NCBI GenBank assembly: GCA_964386865.1
Contig: CAYLUN010000015.1
Span: 24,025 to 88,024, forward strand
Source of the DNA: CAYLUN01 sp964386865
GTDB taxonomy: Bacteria > Verrucomicrobiota > Kiritimatiellia > RFP12 > UBA1067
Length of the DNA: 64,000 bases
Direction: 5' to 3'
The notes under the pieces were generated by a model. It searched no databases, was not told where the DNA came from, and saw nothing but the letters and a program-made list of their open reading frames with translations. The translations under genes and the position numbers were made by a program. Numbering within the stretch: the stretch's first letter is position 1; each line of letters starts with the position of its first letter. This document shows, one piece after another, positions 7,771-18,132 of the stretch.

Positions 7771-9294
7771 CTACTCGGCCTTGCGCAGGGCGTAGAGGCG
7801 CTTCTGGGTGGTGACGTACAGCGAGCCGTTTGCCGCCACCGGCGTGCCGCTGACCGGGCCGTCCAACAACGCCGACGAGAGCACGCGCTTCTCGCGGCCC
7901 GCTGCCAGCACGATGAACTCCCCTCGCCGCGTGGCCACATACACCTTGCCGTCCGCCACCAGCGTCGAGGCCCACATCTCGCCCTGAATGTCGTGCGTCC
8001 AGCAGGGCTGTCCGGTCGCGGCGTCGACGCAGTGGATCTTGCGCCCGGAGTCGGCGACGTACACCAGCCCCTCCCAGACGGCGGGCGTCGAGAGGGCGTG
8101 GCGCGTCAGCGCGTACGACCAGCGCTTCGCCGAGGCCGTCACGTCGCCCGCTCCTGCCGCGTCGACGCACAGGAGCCACGACTGGCGCTTGCCCCACCAA
8201 ATGTCGCCGCCGCCCGCGACGTAGATGCGGTCGCCGAGCGCAACCGGCATGGCATGGATGGTGCTCGGGCCCTCCGCGCGGTTGGCGGTGTAGCGGTGCA
8301 CGTTTTCCTTCGGCGCGCCCGGGTCGATATCGAACCACCACACCTTCTTCAGAGTCTGCACTTCAGCCGTGGCCTCGGCGACCGGCTCGAACGCATAGAC
8401 GACCCCGTTCGGCCCGGCGTAGACGATCAGCTTCTGCCCATTGACGAACGCCAGCGCCGGCGAAGACCACGTGCAGTGGAAGATGGCCGGCCCAATATGC
8501 TCGCCGTCCCGCGCCACCAGACGGCCTGTGGCCTTGTCGATGACGATCAGGCAGGGCGCGTCGGGCGAGGCGATATGCCGGTGCGTGTCATCGACCCCGT
8601 TAGAGGTATTGACGTAGAGGAACTGTCCGTCCGCGAGGATCGAGCCGTGCGCAGCGTCGTGCTGGCGGACGCCGCACGCCTCGATCGTGTCGTAAAGCCA
8701 GAGGATATCTGCGTCCATGGCCCCTGGCTCGAGGGCTGGCAGTCCCGCCGGAACCATGTGGCGGCCCTCCTCCTTGAACGGCCCGTCGTTGCCGTCGGCC
8801 ATGCCGTCGACGTCGAGGCACATCACCTCGCCCCGGCTGCTGACGACGTACACGCGGTCGCCTTCGACGGTCGGAGGCGAGCAGACGCCGCTGCCTGTCC
8901 AGTCCCAGTACACGCTGGTGGTGATCTTGGGCACGACCAGCTGCCACTGAAAGGCGCCGGTCCGCTCGTCGAAGCACATCAGCACGCCGCGGTCGCCGGT
9001 CTGGCGCGGGTCGCGGGGCCGGTTGTTGTTGGTTCCGATGAACACGCGGCCGCCGGCCACGACCGGGGTCGCGTGCGTCTCGGTGCCGAGCTCGGCCACC
9101 CACCTGACATTCGTTGTTCCGGCCGTGCCGAACGCGTCCGGCAGGCCTTTCTCGGCGGAGACCATGTTGCGGGTGAAGCGCTCGCCCCACTGCGGCTGGT
9201 CGGCGGCTGCTGCGGCCGCCGCCAACAGGCATGAGGCTAACGCCGCGCAAGCACGCGTGCGACCGGCGCGCCTCTGATGATTGTCGTCCCTCAC
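7771..9294 (-). CDS. exported PQQ-type beta-propeller protein (BamB-like repeats)
   Basis: A 507-residue protein predicted to be exported: after a basic N-terminus comes an Ala-rich hydrophobic segment with cleavage near AAA-DQP. The rest is a series of PQQ-like propeller blades with repeated V.G.RVF/Y.... G.....D..TG motifs, for example VVAGGRVFIGTNN, VEGDRVYVVSSRGEVMCLD and LVADGKVYVATRRGEF. The domain resembles BamB and many PVC PQQ_2 proteins; no quinoprotein dehydrogenase catalytic residues are identifiable, so a binding or scaffold role is more likely than enzymatic. The start is taken as the GTG at 9294, whose GTGA overlaps the TGA of the giant beta-helix gene upstream, suggesting translational coupling. 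The open frame continues upstream inside the neighbour but lacks a signal-like start there. Confidence 0.8.
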   Translation of the reverse strand: MRDDNHQRRAGRTRACAALASCLLAAAAAAADQPQWGERFTRNMVSAEKGLPDAFGTAGTTNVRWVAELGTETHATPVVAGGRVFIGTNNNRPRDPRQTGDRGVLMCFDERTGAFQWQLVVPKITTSVYWDWTGSGVCSPPTVEGDRVYVVSSRGEVMCLDVDGMADGNDGPFKEEGRHMVPAGLPALEPGAMDADILWLYDTIEACGVRQHDAAHGSILADGQFLYVNTSNGVDDTHRHIASPDAPCLIVIDKATGRLVARDGEHIGPAIFHCTWSSPALAFVNGQKLIVYAGPNGVVYAFEPVAEATAEVQTLKKVWWFDIDPGAPKENVHRYTANRAEGPSTIHAMPVALGDRIYVAGGGDIWWGKRQSWLLCVDAAGAGDVTASAKRWSYALTRHALSTPAVWEGLVYVADSGRKIHCVDAATGQPCWTHDIQGEMWASTLVADGKVYVATRRGEFIVLAAGREKRVLSSALLDGPVSGTPVAANGSLYVTTQKRLYALRKAE

Positions 9295-12200
9295 GGCAGG
9301 CTCACGCGCACGCGGTAGAAGTAGACGGGCTCCGTATCCGGCACAGTGACCGTCATCCGGCCGCCCGTTCCAGTGACCGGCACGGCCGCGTTCAACCACG
9401 ACACCGGCGTCAAACTCAGCGAGTGCTGAACCGTGTAGACGCGGCCGAGCGCCGTGTCGAAGGACACGTCCGCGCCAGACGCCCCGTAAGCCACGTCGCG
9501 CACCGAGAAGTAGCTCGCATCACTCGTCGGATCGGTCAGGGAAATGAACTCCTGCCAGGTTGGGAAACCGTCGTTGTCGGGATCATCCAGCTCGATGGCG
9601 TCCCAGTCAGGCCCGGCGAAGTAGTCGTCCAGCCAGCTGATCGGCGTGCCCAACGCTGCATAGCCCTCGACCGGCGCGTACTCGTATGCGCCCATGTCGA
9701 TAACGCCGTTGTAGAAGCGCGCGTCGCCAGCCAGGTCCGTCGCGCCGACGACCGCCGGCACGTTCGTGCCGGCATCGACGCAGGGCGAGGTGCCGCGCAG
9801 CCTGTAATTCCCGCCTGCGGGGTTCACGAATTGCGGATCGGCGTCGAGGTTGCCGCCCAGGTCATACTCGGCCGCGGGCGGCGGGGTGGTCAGGCTGTAC
9901 TCGAAGGTGCTGGTGTAGGCGTTCGACACCGCTGGCGCGACATTGCCCCAGACGATTGAGTTGAGCACGCTGCACGAGCCTACGCCGCCCACGTCCGCTA
10001 CGGCCTCGTTTGCGGTTACAGTGCAGTTGACCAGGTCCGCCTCCGAGGCGCCGCCAGCCGTCGCCGCGTCGTTGTCGGCGATCAAGCAGTTGACCAGCGC
10101 GCCGCCCAGCGCGCCGCCGCCGGGGCCGGCCGAGCTATTGCGCTGCACGACGCAGCGCAGCGCGTCGCTGTCCTTCAGCCCGCCGCCGCCGCCGTCGCCG
10201 TAAATGATCTCGTTGCCTTCGATACTCGAGTCGGCCGCGCTGCCGTTGAGCAACCCGCCGCCGTACCAGAACGCCGTGTTGCCGGACACGGTGCAGCGCG
10301 TCAGCCGAGCCGCGCAGGCCCCGCCGCCGTCGTTCGCGAGATTGCCGCCGAACCCGCCGTCGTACCAGGAGCCGCCCCAGGCGCCGCCGCCATCCCCGGC
10401 CGCCGTGCAGCCGGAGACCAGGCAGTTGCTCACGACGCTCGCGACATAGCGGCTGTAGACGCCGCCGCCGTCGGTCTCGCCGCTACCGGAGGTCGCCGCG
10501 CCGTCGACCGTCACGCCGAGCAGGCGGGCCTCGGGGTGGCCCAGATAGACGCCGCGCACCGCGCCCGCACCGCACGCCGTCTCCGGGCTGTGCCACGCGC
10601 CCCGGATGGTCACAGCGGAGGGGCCGTTCAGGCTCCGAACCGTGACCGGCCCAACGACGCAGACCCGATTGGTGAGGGCCTGTCCAGCCGCCGGGCGCCC
10701 GCCCAGCTCGTACGTCCCGTCGCCCACCCACACCGTGCCGCCCCAAGGCGCCGCGTCTACGGCGTTCTGGATATTGGTGGCGGCCGTCTCCCACGTCACG
10801 AACGGCGCCTCATGCGAGCCGCCCGTGGCCACATACACGTCGCTCGCGACGACCGTGACCTGAATCTCGGCATAGGCGCCGTGGGTGCTGTTGGTCGCCG
10901 TGACGCGGACCGTGTACACGCCGGTGCTGGCGAACGTGTGCTCCACCGGATTGTTGTTTTCCAGGAAGGCGCCGTCGCCGAAGCTCCAGAGCATATAGGC
11001 AGGGGCGCCCGTGACCTCGGCGCGGAACGTCTGGGCGTACCCGGCCGCGATCGAGAGGGTGTCCGCGAAAACCCTGACGACCAGCGCCCCGCTCGGCGCG
11101 GCCGCGCTGGTTTCATCGGCTCCGATGTCCGTGCGCACGCCGGCCACGCGGGCGTCCTGCTCCATGTCGAACGCGCCACCTTCGGCAAACCACGAGCGCT
11201 CGATGCCCGCGTCCACGCAGGGGGACAGCGGCAGGAGATGCGGCACGTAGAAGCCGGCCACCCGCGGCTCCTGCGCCACGGCGCCGCCTGGCGTGCAGCA
11301 TCCGGCGGACACAGTCTCGGCCATGTCCACTCCCCACGGCGCCTCGTTGTAGTAGACGATGCTGTTGTACGCCTGCCCGCCCTGACAGCCGCCCGCTTGC
11401 TCCCCGGCGACATTGCCGCAGACCGTGCTGGACTCTAGCGTCGCCTCGTACATGCCTCCGCCGTTCTGTCCCGCGCGGTTGCCCGCGAGGACACTGCTGT
11501 ATAGCGTACCGCCATAGGTGCCGCCGCCGTTGACCGTGGCGACGTTGTCCCACAGGCGGCAGCGGTAGAGCGCGCCGGAGGCGTCGAGCAGCCGCACGTA
11601 GTAACCGCCGCCATTCTGGGCGGCGTTGTTCGTGAGCACGCAGTCGTAGAGCGTGCCCTCGTAGCAGCCGCCTCCGCAGAGGGCCGCCGTATTGTCAGCC
11701 AGCGTGCAGTCGTGCAAGGAGCCAGAGCCGCTGCCCAGCGAGTAGCCGCCACCGTTACCGGTTTGGGCGGCGTTTCCGGAGAACACCGTATTGGTGTACA
11801 GCCCTTGGCAGGCGCCGCCGCCGTCGCTGGACGCCGTGTTCGACGAGAACTGACAGCCGCCGCCATCGCACCCGTAGGCCCCGCCGCCGTCCACGTCGGC
11901 GTGGTTGCCGACCAACTGGCACCCGATTAACGCCATGTAGGCCGCGCCGCCGCCGTTGCCGCCGGCGGAGTTCCCAGTGACCACGCAGGCGTCCAGCCAG
12001 CCGCCGAATTCGCCATTGTTGTAAACGCCGCCGCCGTCGTTCACCGCGGTGTTGCCGGACAGTGTGCAGCCTTTGGCACCGCACTCGAGCAACCCTCCGC
12101 CGTACGAGTCGGAGGCGTTGCCTTCGAACGCTCCGCCGTAAACGAGGGCGTACGCGAGACCGCCTCCCAGATAGGCGCGGTTTCCGAACACCCGGCAGTC

Positions 12201-15200
12201 CGTCCACGACCCGCCGTAGCCGCCGCCGCCGTACGCGTCGGCGTAACAGCCCGAGACCCAGCAATTGCTGACCGCCGCATCGGCAGACACGTATACGCCG
12301 CCCGCGCTGTGGTCGTGGCTGTACGGGTAAACCGAGTCAAGCGTCGCGGCGTTGGTCACCGCGATCCCGATCATCACCGCGCGGCTCCCCAGCCAGACGC
12401 CGCGCACGGCGGCCGGCCCGCTCGCGTCAGCCACATCGTTCCAGGCGCCCATGACCGCGGTGTGCGCCGGGCCTTCCACGCTGCGCAACACCAAAGGTTT
12501 CTCGACGCACACGCGGTTCGTCAGCGCGTAACCGGCCGCCGGACGTCCGCCTAGGTCGTAGACGCCGTTGGTCACCCAAACCGTGCCGCCCCAGATGGCG
12601 GCGTCCACCGCGTCTTGGATGTTCGTGGCCGCATCCGCCCACGACGCGAACGGCGCCACGCTTCCGCCGCTCTTGCTCACATACACGTAGCCGAGCGAGA
12701 CCGTCACCGTTAGCTCGCCGGACGCGCCGCCGCTCTGGTTCGTGACTGTCGCACGCACCGTGTACTCGCCCAAGGCCGGGAAGGCGTGGCGCACGGGGTT
12801 CTGGTTGGTCGCGCTCGTGCCGTCGCCGAAGTCCCAGATCAAGTCGCCCACCCGCCCCGTCGCTTCGGCCCTAAACTCTGGCGCGAACATCAGGCCGAAG
12901 GCGGTTTGGTCGGCAGAAACCGAAACCGCGAGCGGCCCCGACAGCGTCGCGTCGCAGCGTTCATCGGCGCCGATGTCGTAAAAGGGCACGCCGTAACGAG
13001 CCTCGCCATCGAGGTCGAAGCCGTTGGCGCCTTGCAGCCAAGGCCGATAGTCGCCCGCGTCAACGCAGGGCGAGCCGGGCAGCAGGTGCGGGTCAGACCA
13101 GCCGGTCAGCTGAGGGGGGGCTGTCACGACGCCGGTGGTCGCGTACGGATCGTACGGTGTCGTGCAGCAGCCGTAGCTGTCCGTGGCAAAATACTCCGCG
13201 CCGGAGGCGGCCGCGTTGTAATACACGACGCTGTAATAGGCGGTGCACCCGTAGCAGCCGCCGCCGCTCGCGGCTGAGTTGCCCGCGACGGTGCTGTGCT
13301 CAAGCGTGCCCAAGTAACAGCCGCCGCCGGTTTGGCCGGCCGTGTTGCGCGCCACGGCGCAGCCGTAGGCGTTGCAGAGCGCGAGACCGCCGCCGGACTC
13401 GCCGGCGGTATTGCCGATCACGCGGCACGTGTACAGGTTGCCGTGGTAGGCGCCGCCGCCGTCCTCTGCGGCGCGGTTGCCCAGCAGGCGGCAGCGCAGC
13501 AAGGTCAAGTCGATGCTCGCATAGTAGCCGCCGCCCCTGGTCGCCGCGTTATTCGTCAGCAGGCAGTCGGTCATCGCACAGCCCATCGCGCCGCCGCCGT
13601 AGGTCGCGGCCACATTGCCAGCGAGCGTGCAGCGGAGCAGGAGCGTCCCGGCTACCGACACGAAGCAGCCGCCGCCGGAGCCCGACGTGACATTGCCGTC
13701 GAACAGCGTGTCTGCGATCGCACAGTCGACGTAAGCGCCGCCGCCGGCCCCGCCCGCCGAGTTGCCTCGCACGACGCAGTTGCTCAGCGCGGCCGCGTTG
13801 TAGACGCCGCCGCCGCGCCCCGTGTTCGCGGCGGTGGCGCAGGCCGCGTTACCCTCGACCGCCGTGTCGTAGACGCGTCCTTGGTAGACGCCGCCGCCGA
13901 GGGCGGCCGCAGCGCAGTTCGACACCACGCAGCCGCGCACCTCGCAGGTGCCATCGTAGCAATAGACGCCGCCGCCGAGGAAGTCGGACGAGGTCGCGCT
14001 CGCGCTCCACCGCGTGCGCCCGCCTGCCACGGTGACGCCTTGCAGCGAAGAGCCAGCCGCGAGGTAGACGCCGCGCACCGCAGCCTCGCCCAGACCGTTG
14101 GTCGCGGCCGCTCCCGAGGCTGCGCCGACGATGACGGTCGACTCCGGCCCGTCCACGCCGATCACGGCGATGCCGATGCCCACGTGCAGACGGTTCGTCA
14201 CGGCCTGCCCGCTGATCGGCCGGCCGCCGCGGTCGTACACGCCCGCCGCAATTTTGATGCGGCCGTTAGAGGCCAGCGCGTCTGCGGCGTCCTGCAAGTT
14301 CGTGGCGGCCGTGGCCCACGTCCGGAACGGCGGCGTATGCGAGCCGCTGGGCGACACGTAGCGCGTGTCGGGCTCGACCTTGATCGTCAGGCTCGCCTGA
14401 GCGCTGTGCGAGGCGTTGCTGACCGTCAGCCGCAGCGTGTACTCGCCCTCCGGCCACGCGTGGGTCACCTGCGCCTCGCCTGCGACGACCGTCCCGTCGC
14501 CGAAGTCCCAGTACAGCACATCCGGGTGCCCGCCGACCTCGGCCTCGAAGGTGTAGTTCGTGGTCGGAAAGTAGGGCCACGCCGGGCCGAGGATGGACAC
14601 GGACAGGTCGTCGTCGTCGGCCTCGACGGGCGTCTGGTCTGCGCCCATGTCCGCCGCCCCGCCGGTCGTGCGCGGGTCGCCCTCGAAGTCCAGCGTGCCC
14701 GCCATCCAGGCCTCGGCCAGCCCCTGGCCCACGCACGGCGAACCTGACAGCAGCACGGGCCGCTCGAAGCTGGCCACCTGCGGCGCTTCGGCGAGGTTGC
14801 CGACGCCCGCCTGCAGCGGCTCGGCGCAGGTGTATTGGACCGTGCCGCGGAAGAGGTTGTTGCTCTGGGTCGCGGTGTTGTGGTAGACGATGCAGGAGCG
14901 GACCGCGTAGTTGGTGCCGTTGAGCCCGTAGACGCCGCCGCCGCCGATGGTCGCGCTGGCCGTGGCCGCGTTACCCACCACGGTGCAGCCGAACAGGCCC
15001 CGGCCCGCCGTGGAGCCGTAGACGCCGCCGCCCTGGTAGGCCGTGTTGCCGGCGAGCACGCAGGAGAAGAGCGTGCTGTCGTACGCGCCGCCGCCCTGCG
15101 AGTTGTTGAGCGCCACGTTGTCGTAGAGCCGGCAGCGCCGCAGCGTCCCGAAGTAGGCGCCGCCGCCCCCCGAGCCGCTGGCCGCGGTCAGGACGTTGCC

Positions 15201-17867
15201 GCGCAGCTCGCACTCGTCCAGCGTGCTGCCCCACGCGCCGCCGCCCTGCGACGCCGCCGAGTTGCCCGCCAGTGTTGAGCCCGAGAGCGTGCACGCGTAC
15301 GCGCCGCCGCCGCTGCTGGCGACGTTGGAGAGCACCGCGCAACCGGCCAGCACCAGGTTCGCCGCGCCGCCGCCGAGCGGCGTGTTGCCCGCCGTCAGCG
15401 CGACGTTGGTGACCAGCGTACACCCGCGGAGCGTGCCGGCCAGGGCCGGCGACTCGCTGGCCGCGCCCGCGCCCGACCAGGCGCGGCAGCCGGTGACCAC
15501 GCAGTTGGTCGCCACGCCGCCCGACGCCAGGAAGATCCCGCCGCCGCGGCCGTTGTTGACGGTGCTGACGGCGAAGGTCGCGCCGTTCGAGACCGTGAAG
15601 CCGGCCAGCACCGCTTCGCCGCCGACGAACACGCCGCGCAGCGCGCCGCCGCCGAGCGGCGCGGCCGGGCTGTGCCAGCGGCCCACGATGGCCGTGACTT
15701 CCGGGCCGTTGACGCTCTCGACCCGCACGGACTTATCCAGCGTCACGCGGTTGGTCACGGCCTGGCCGGCCGCCACGCGGCTGCCGGTGTCGTAGACGCC
15801 GTTGGTGACCAGCACGCGGCCGCCCGCGATCGCCACGGCGTCGACCGCGGCCTGGATGTTGGTCGCGGCCGTCGCCCACGTGTCGAAGGGCGGCGTGTGC
15901 GAGCCGAAAGGCGAGACAAAGCGGAGGTAGTCGATGACCGTGATCTCGCGGGTCGCCGAGGCTGAGTGCGTCGCGTTCGACACCGTCACCGTCACGGTGT
16001 AGACGCCCGACGCGCCGAAGGCGTGGCTCGCGGGGTTGACGCCCGACGCGCCGGAGCCGTCGCCGAAGTTCCACGTGAGCGAGCCGACCTGGCCCTGGGC
16101 CTCGGCGAGAAAGGTCTGCGCGTCAGCCACCGTGCAGACGTTGGTCGCCACGACCAGCGACACCGCGAGCTGTCCGTCGAGGGCCGAGCCCGTGTGCTGG
16201 TCCGCGCCGATGTCCGTGACGCCGCCCGTGACGCGCGCCTCGCCGTCGATGTCCACCGCGTTGGTCATCCACGCCGTGGCCACGCCCGCGCCGATGCAGG
16301 GCGAGCCGGGCAGCAGGTGCGGGTCGCGGTAGCCGGAGACGAGCGGGTCGGCCACGACATTGCCCGAGCCCGTTGTCGGCAGCGGGGTGGTGCAGGAGTT
16401 CACGAAGGTGCCGCCCGCGCCGCTGTTCAGGAAGTTCGGATTGGCCGGCGCTGAGTTGGCGTAGACAATGCAGTTCGAGTAGGTGCCCGCGTAGACGCCG
16501 CCGTAGTTGTTGGTCGCGCTGTTGCCCAGCACGGTGCAACTGTTGAGCTGGTAGCCCACCGCGCCGTAGTACCCGCCGGCCTGATGCGCGCGGTTGCCGC
16601 TGAAGACGCACGAGAAGAAGCGCCCCTGGTACGCGCCGCCGCCCTGGTAGTTGGCCACATTGTCGAGGAAATAGCAGCAGTCCGCGCCGTAGATTGCGTT
16701 GTTCGCGCCGAAACCGCCGCCTCGTCCTGTCGAGATGGAATTTCCGATCGCGTGGTTCGCCCGCACGACGCAGTTGGAGAGCACCGCATTGTAAACGCCA
16801 CCGCCGTCGCGCACCGCCTCGTTCCCGATCACGCTGCAGCCGACCAGCCGGTGGCCCGCCGCTCCGCCGTAGAAGCCGCCGCCGTCGCTCGTTGTCGAGG
16901 TCAGCCGGTTTGACGCGAGGAGCGAATCGACAATGACGCCTTGGTAAACGCCTCCGCCAGAGGACAGCGCCGTATTGCCGCGGATCACGCAGTTCGAAAC
17001 CGTGCCCGGGGTGTACGCGCCGCCGCCCGAGGTCGCGGCCGTGTTCGCCTCCACCGTGCAGTTGGTCAGGGCCGCGCCGAAGACGCCGCCGCCGTTGCGG
17101 CCGGTCGCGTTGCTGATCACGACGCACCCGAGCAGCGCGCCGCCCCAGGCGCCGCCGCCGTCGTGGGATGACAAGCCTGTCGCCCGGTTGCGTTCGATCC
17201 GTGTGTTCCGCGCGACCGAACCGTAAAGGCCGCCGCCGCCCGAGGGGGTGCCTGTGCTGCCGCTGATGACCGCGTTCGACCCCACGTAGCAGTCGACCAG
17301 CGTGCCGGAGTAGACGCCGCCGCCGCGCGCGTTGGCGACGTTCGCGACGATCACGCAGTTGGTGATCAGCGCGCTCAGGCTCTCCGCGCGGATGCCGCCG
17401 CCGACATACGAGGCGGTGATCGCCGTGCTCGTGCCGCGCGTAAAGCCGTTGGTGACGGTGAAGCCCGAGAGCACGGCGTTGTTGGTCAGGTAAACGCCGC
17501 GGCACGCGTTGTTGCCCAAGCCGCCCGCCCCCCCCGCAATCGGCTCGCCCACGATGTAGGTGCCCTCCGGGCCGTTGACGCTGATCACCGTGATCGCGTT
17601 GGTGATGACCACACGCGACCGGAGCGTGGTGTCGCCGGGCGCGCCGCGGCCGCCGGCGTCGTAGAGGCCGTTGGTGACGAGCACGGTGTCGCCGGCGACA
17701 GCGTAGTCAACCGCGTCCTGAATGTTGGTGGCGGCCTCCGTCCAGCCGCCCGTGTACGGCGGCACGGGCGTGGGGTTGTCCCTTTTGACATAGCGCACGG
17801 CGGCGTGCGACGGATGGGCGGCGGCACACATAAGGACAGCGAGACCCAGACGGAACGCGTGTTGCAT
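9291..17867 (-). CDS. giant five-module beta-helix/PKD surface protein
   Basis: 2858 residues with a signal peptide (LGLAVLMCAAAHPSHA). Five parallel beta-helix modules are separated by four PKD domains, recognisable by FGDG cores near residues 597, 1117, 1676 and 2292. Each module opens with the same block (YV...G.. PPF..W..AATNIQ.AVDA ... V.V.NGVYD.GGR) seen in pectate-lyase-like right-handed helices. Each then runs through dozens of short turns of the type NC.V.GN.A..GGGVY. and closes with LLPGSPC.DAG ... D..G.AR....DIGAD. The C-terminus (about 2745-2858) has a DPDNDGFPTWQEF calcium-loop-like motif and ends YFYRVRVSLP, resembling the ends of the M6 and C25 proteases here. No lyase catalytic residues can be assigned; an adhesin or polysaccharide-binding surface protein is the best guess. 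Coupled downstream to the beta-propeller gene. Confidence 0.85.
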   Translation of the reverse strand: MQHAFRLGLAVLMCAAAHPSHAAVRYVKRDNPTPVPPYTGGWTEAATNIQDAVDYAVAGDTVLVTNGLYDAGGRGAPGDTTLRSRVVITNAITVISVNGPEGTYIVGEPIAGGAGGLGNNACRGVYLTNNAVLSGFTVTNGFTRGTSTAITASYVGGGIRAESLSALITNCVIVANVANARGGGVYSGTLVDCYVGSNAVISGSTGTPSGGGGLYGSVARNTRIERNRATGLSSHDGGGAWGGALLGCVVISNATGRNGGGVFGAALTNCTVEANTAATSGGGAYTPGTVSNCVIRGNTALSSGGGVYQGVIVDSLLASNRLTSTTSDGGGFYGGAAGHRLVGCSVIGNEAVRDGGGVYNAVLSNCVVRANHAIGNSISTGRGGGFGANNAIYGADCCYFLDNVANYQGGGAYQGRFFSCVFSGNRAHQAGGYYGAVGYQLNSCTVLGNSATNNYGGVYAGTYSNCIVYANSAPANPNFLNSGAGGTFVNSCTTPLPTTGSGNVVADPLVSGYRDPHLLPGSPCIGAGVATAWMTNAVDIDGEARVTGGVTDIGADQHTGSALDGQLAVSLVVATNVCTVADAQTFLAEAQGQVGSLTWNFGDGSGASGVNPASHAFGASGVYTVTVTVSNATHSASATREITVIDYLRFVSPFGSHTPPFDTWATAATNIQAAVDAVAIAGGRVLVTNGVYDTGSRVAAGQAVTNRVTLDKSVRVESVNGPEVTAIVGRWHSPAAPLGGGALRGVFVGGEAVLAGFTVSNGATFAVSTVNNGRGGGIFLASGGVATNCVVTGCRAWSGAGAASESPALAGTLRGCTLVTNVALTAGNTPLGGGAANLVLAGCAVLSNVASSGGGAYACTLSGSTLAGNSAASQGGGAWGSTLDECELRGNVLTAASGSGGGGAYFGTLRRCRLYDNVALNNSQGGGAYDSTLFSCVLAGNTAYQGGGVYGSTAGRGLFGCTVVGNAATASATIGGGGVYGLNGTNYAVRSCIVYHNTATQSNNLFRGTVQYTCAEPLQAGVGNLAEAPQVASFERPVLLSGSPCVGQGLAEAWMAGTLDFEGDPRTTGGAADMGADQTPVEADDDDLSVSILGPAWPYFPTTNYTFEAEVGGHPDVLYWDFGDGTVVAGEAQVTHAWPEGEYTLRLTVSNASHSAQASLTIKVEPDTRYVSPSGSHTPPFRTWATAATNLQDAADALASNGRIKIAAGVYDRGGRPISGQAVTNRLHVGIGIAVIGVDGPESTVIVGAASGAAATNGLGEAAVRGVYLAAGSSLQGVTVAGGRTRWSASATSSDFLGGGVYCYDGTCEVRGCVVSNCAAAALGGGVYQGRVYDTAVEGNAACATAANTGRGGGVYNAAALSNCVVRGNSAGGAGGGAYVDCAIADTLFDGNVTSGSGGGCFVSVAGTLLLRCTLAGNVAATYGGGAMGCAMTDCLLTNNAATRGGGYYASIDLTLLRCRLLGNRAAEDGGGAYHGNLYTCRVIGNTAGESGGGLALCNAYGCAVARNTAGQTGGGCYLGTLEHSTVAGNSAASGGGCYGCTAYYSVVYYNAAASGAEYFATDSYGCCTTPYDPYATTGVVTAPPQLTGWSDPHLLPGSPCVDAGDYRPWLQGANGFDLDGEARYGVPFYDIGADERCDATLSGPLAVSVSADQTAFGLMFAPEFRAEATGRVGDLIWDFGDGTSATNQNPVRHAFPALGEYTVRATVTNQSGGASGELTVTVSLGYVYVSKSGGSVAPFASWADAATNIQDAVDAAIWGGTVWVTNGVYDLGGRPAAGYALTNRVCVEKPLVLRSVEGPAHTAVMGAWNDVADASGPAAVRGVWLGSRAVMIGIAVTNAATLDSVYPYSHDHSAGGVYVSADAAVSNCWVSGCYADAYGGGGYGGSWTDCRVFGNRAYLGGGLAYALVYGGAFEGNASDSYGGGLLECGAKGCTLSGNTAVNDGGGVYNNGEFGGWLDACVVTGNSAGGNGGGAAYMALIGCQLVGNHADVDGGGAYGCDGGGCQFSSNTASSDGGGACQGLYTNTVFSGNAAQTGNGGGYSLGSGSGSLHDCTLADNTAALCGGGCYEGTLYDCVLTNNAAQNGGGYYVRLLDASGALYRCRLWDNVATVNGGGTYGGTLYSSVLAGNRAGQNGGGMYEATLESSTVCGNVAGEQAGGCQGGQAYNSIVYYNEAPWGVDMAETVSAGCCTPGGAVAQEPRVAGFYVPHLLPLSPCVDAGIERSWFAEGGAFDMEQDARVAGVRTDIGADETSAAAPSGALVVRVFADTLSIAAGYAQTFRAEVTGAPAYMLWSFGDGAFLENNNPVEHTFASTGVYTVRVTATNSTHGAYAEIQVTVVASDVYVATGGSHEAPFVTWETAATNIQNAVDAAPWGGTVWVGDGTYELGGRPAAGQALTNRVCVVGPVTVRSLNGPSAVTIRGAWHSPETACGAGAVRGVYLGHPEARLLGVTVDGAATSGSGETDGGGVYSRYVASVVSNCLVSGCTAAGDGGGAWGGSWYDGGFGGNLANDGGGACAARLTRCTVSGNTAFWYGGGLLNGSAADSSIEGNEIIYGDGGGGGLKDSDALRCVVQRNSSAGPGGGALGGALVNCLIADNDAATAGGASEADLVNCTVTANEAVADVGGVGSCSVLNSIVWGNVAPAVSNAYTSTFEYSLTTPPPAAEYDLGGNLDADPQFVNPAGGNYRLRGTSPCVDAGTNVPAVVGATDLAGDARFYNGVIDMGAYEYAPVEGYAALGTPISWLDDYFAGPDWDAIELDDPDNDGFPTWQEFISLTDPTSDASYFSVRDVAYGASGADVSFDTALGRVYTVQHSLSLTPVSWLNAAVPVTGTGGRMTVTVPDTEPVYFYRVRVSLP

Positions 17868-18025
17868 ACGGCACCTCTTCTTGGCTAAATTGAATCATTG
17901 CATAGAATGGCGCACGGACGGGTTTCTGTCAACTGTCGGGAAGCCGCAATTCGGCAATTCGCATGATAGCTGGCGGAAGGGTGTTTGAACCCCCGAATCC
18001 CGGGTTAGGGCAACACGGACCGGAA

Positions 18026-18092
18026 CCGCCCGAAGGCGGGACAACGTTCGGAGAGCCTCGCATCCGAGGCATGTTGTCCCGGCTTCAGCCGG
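18026..18092. repeat. REP-like palindromic pair (family A, copy 1)
   Basis: Two inverted copies of a hairpin unit flank a third small hairpin. Left unit CCGCCCGAAGGCGGGACAAC (18026-18045), centre GCCTCG-CATC-CGAGGC (18055-18070), right unit TTGTCCCGGCTTCAGCCGG (18074-18092). The same pair, in opposite order, lies at 36351-36417. It fills most of the 265-base gap between the beta-helix gene start and the sugar isomerase stop. Confidence 0.8.
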
Positions 18093-18132
18093 CCCAGAGC
18101 ACTGGACACGGGGGAGGGATTGCGATCCCGAC

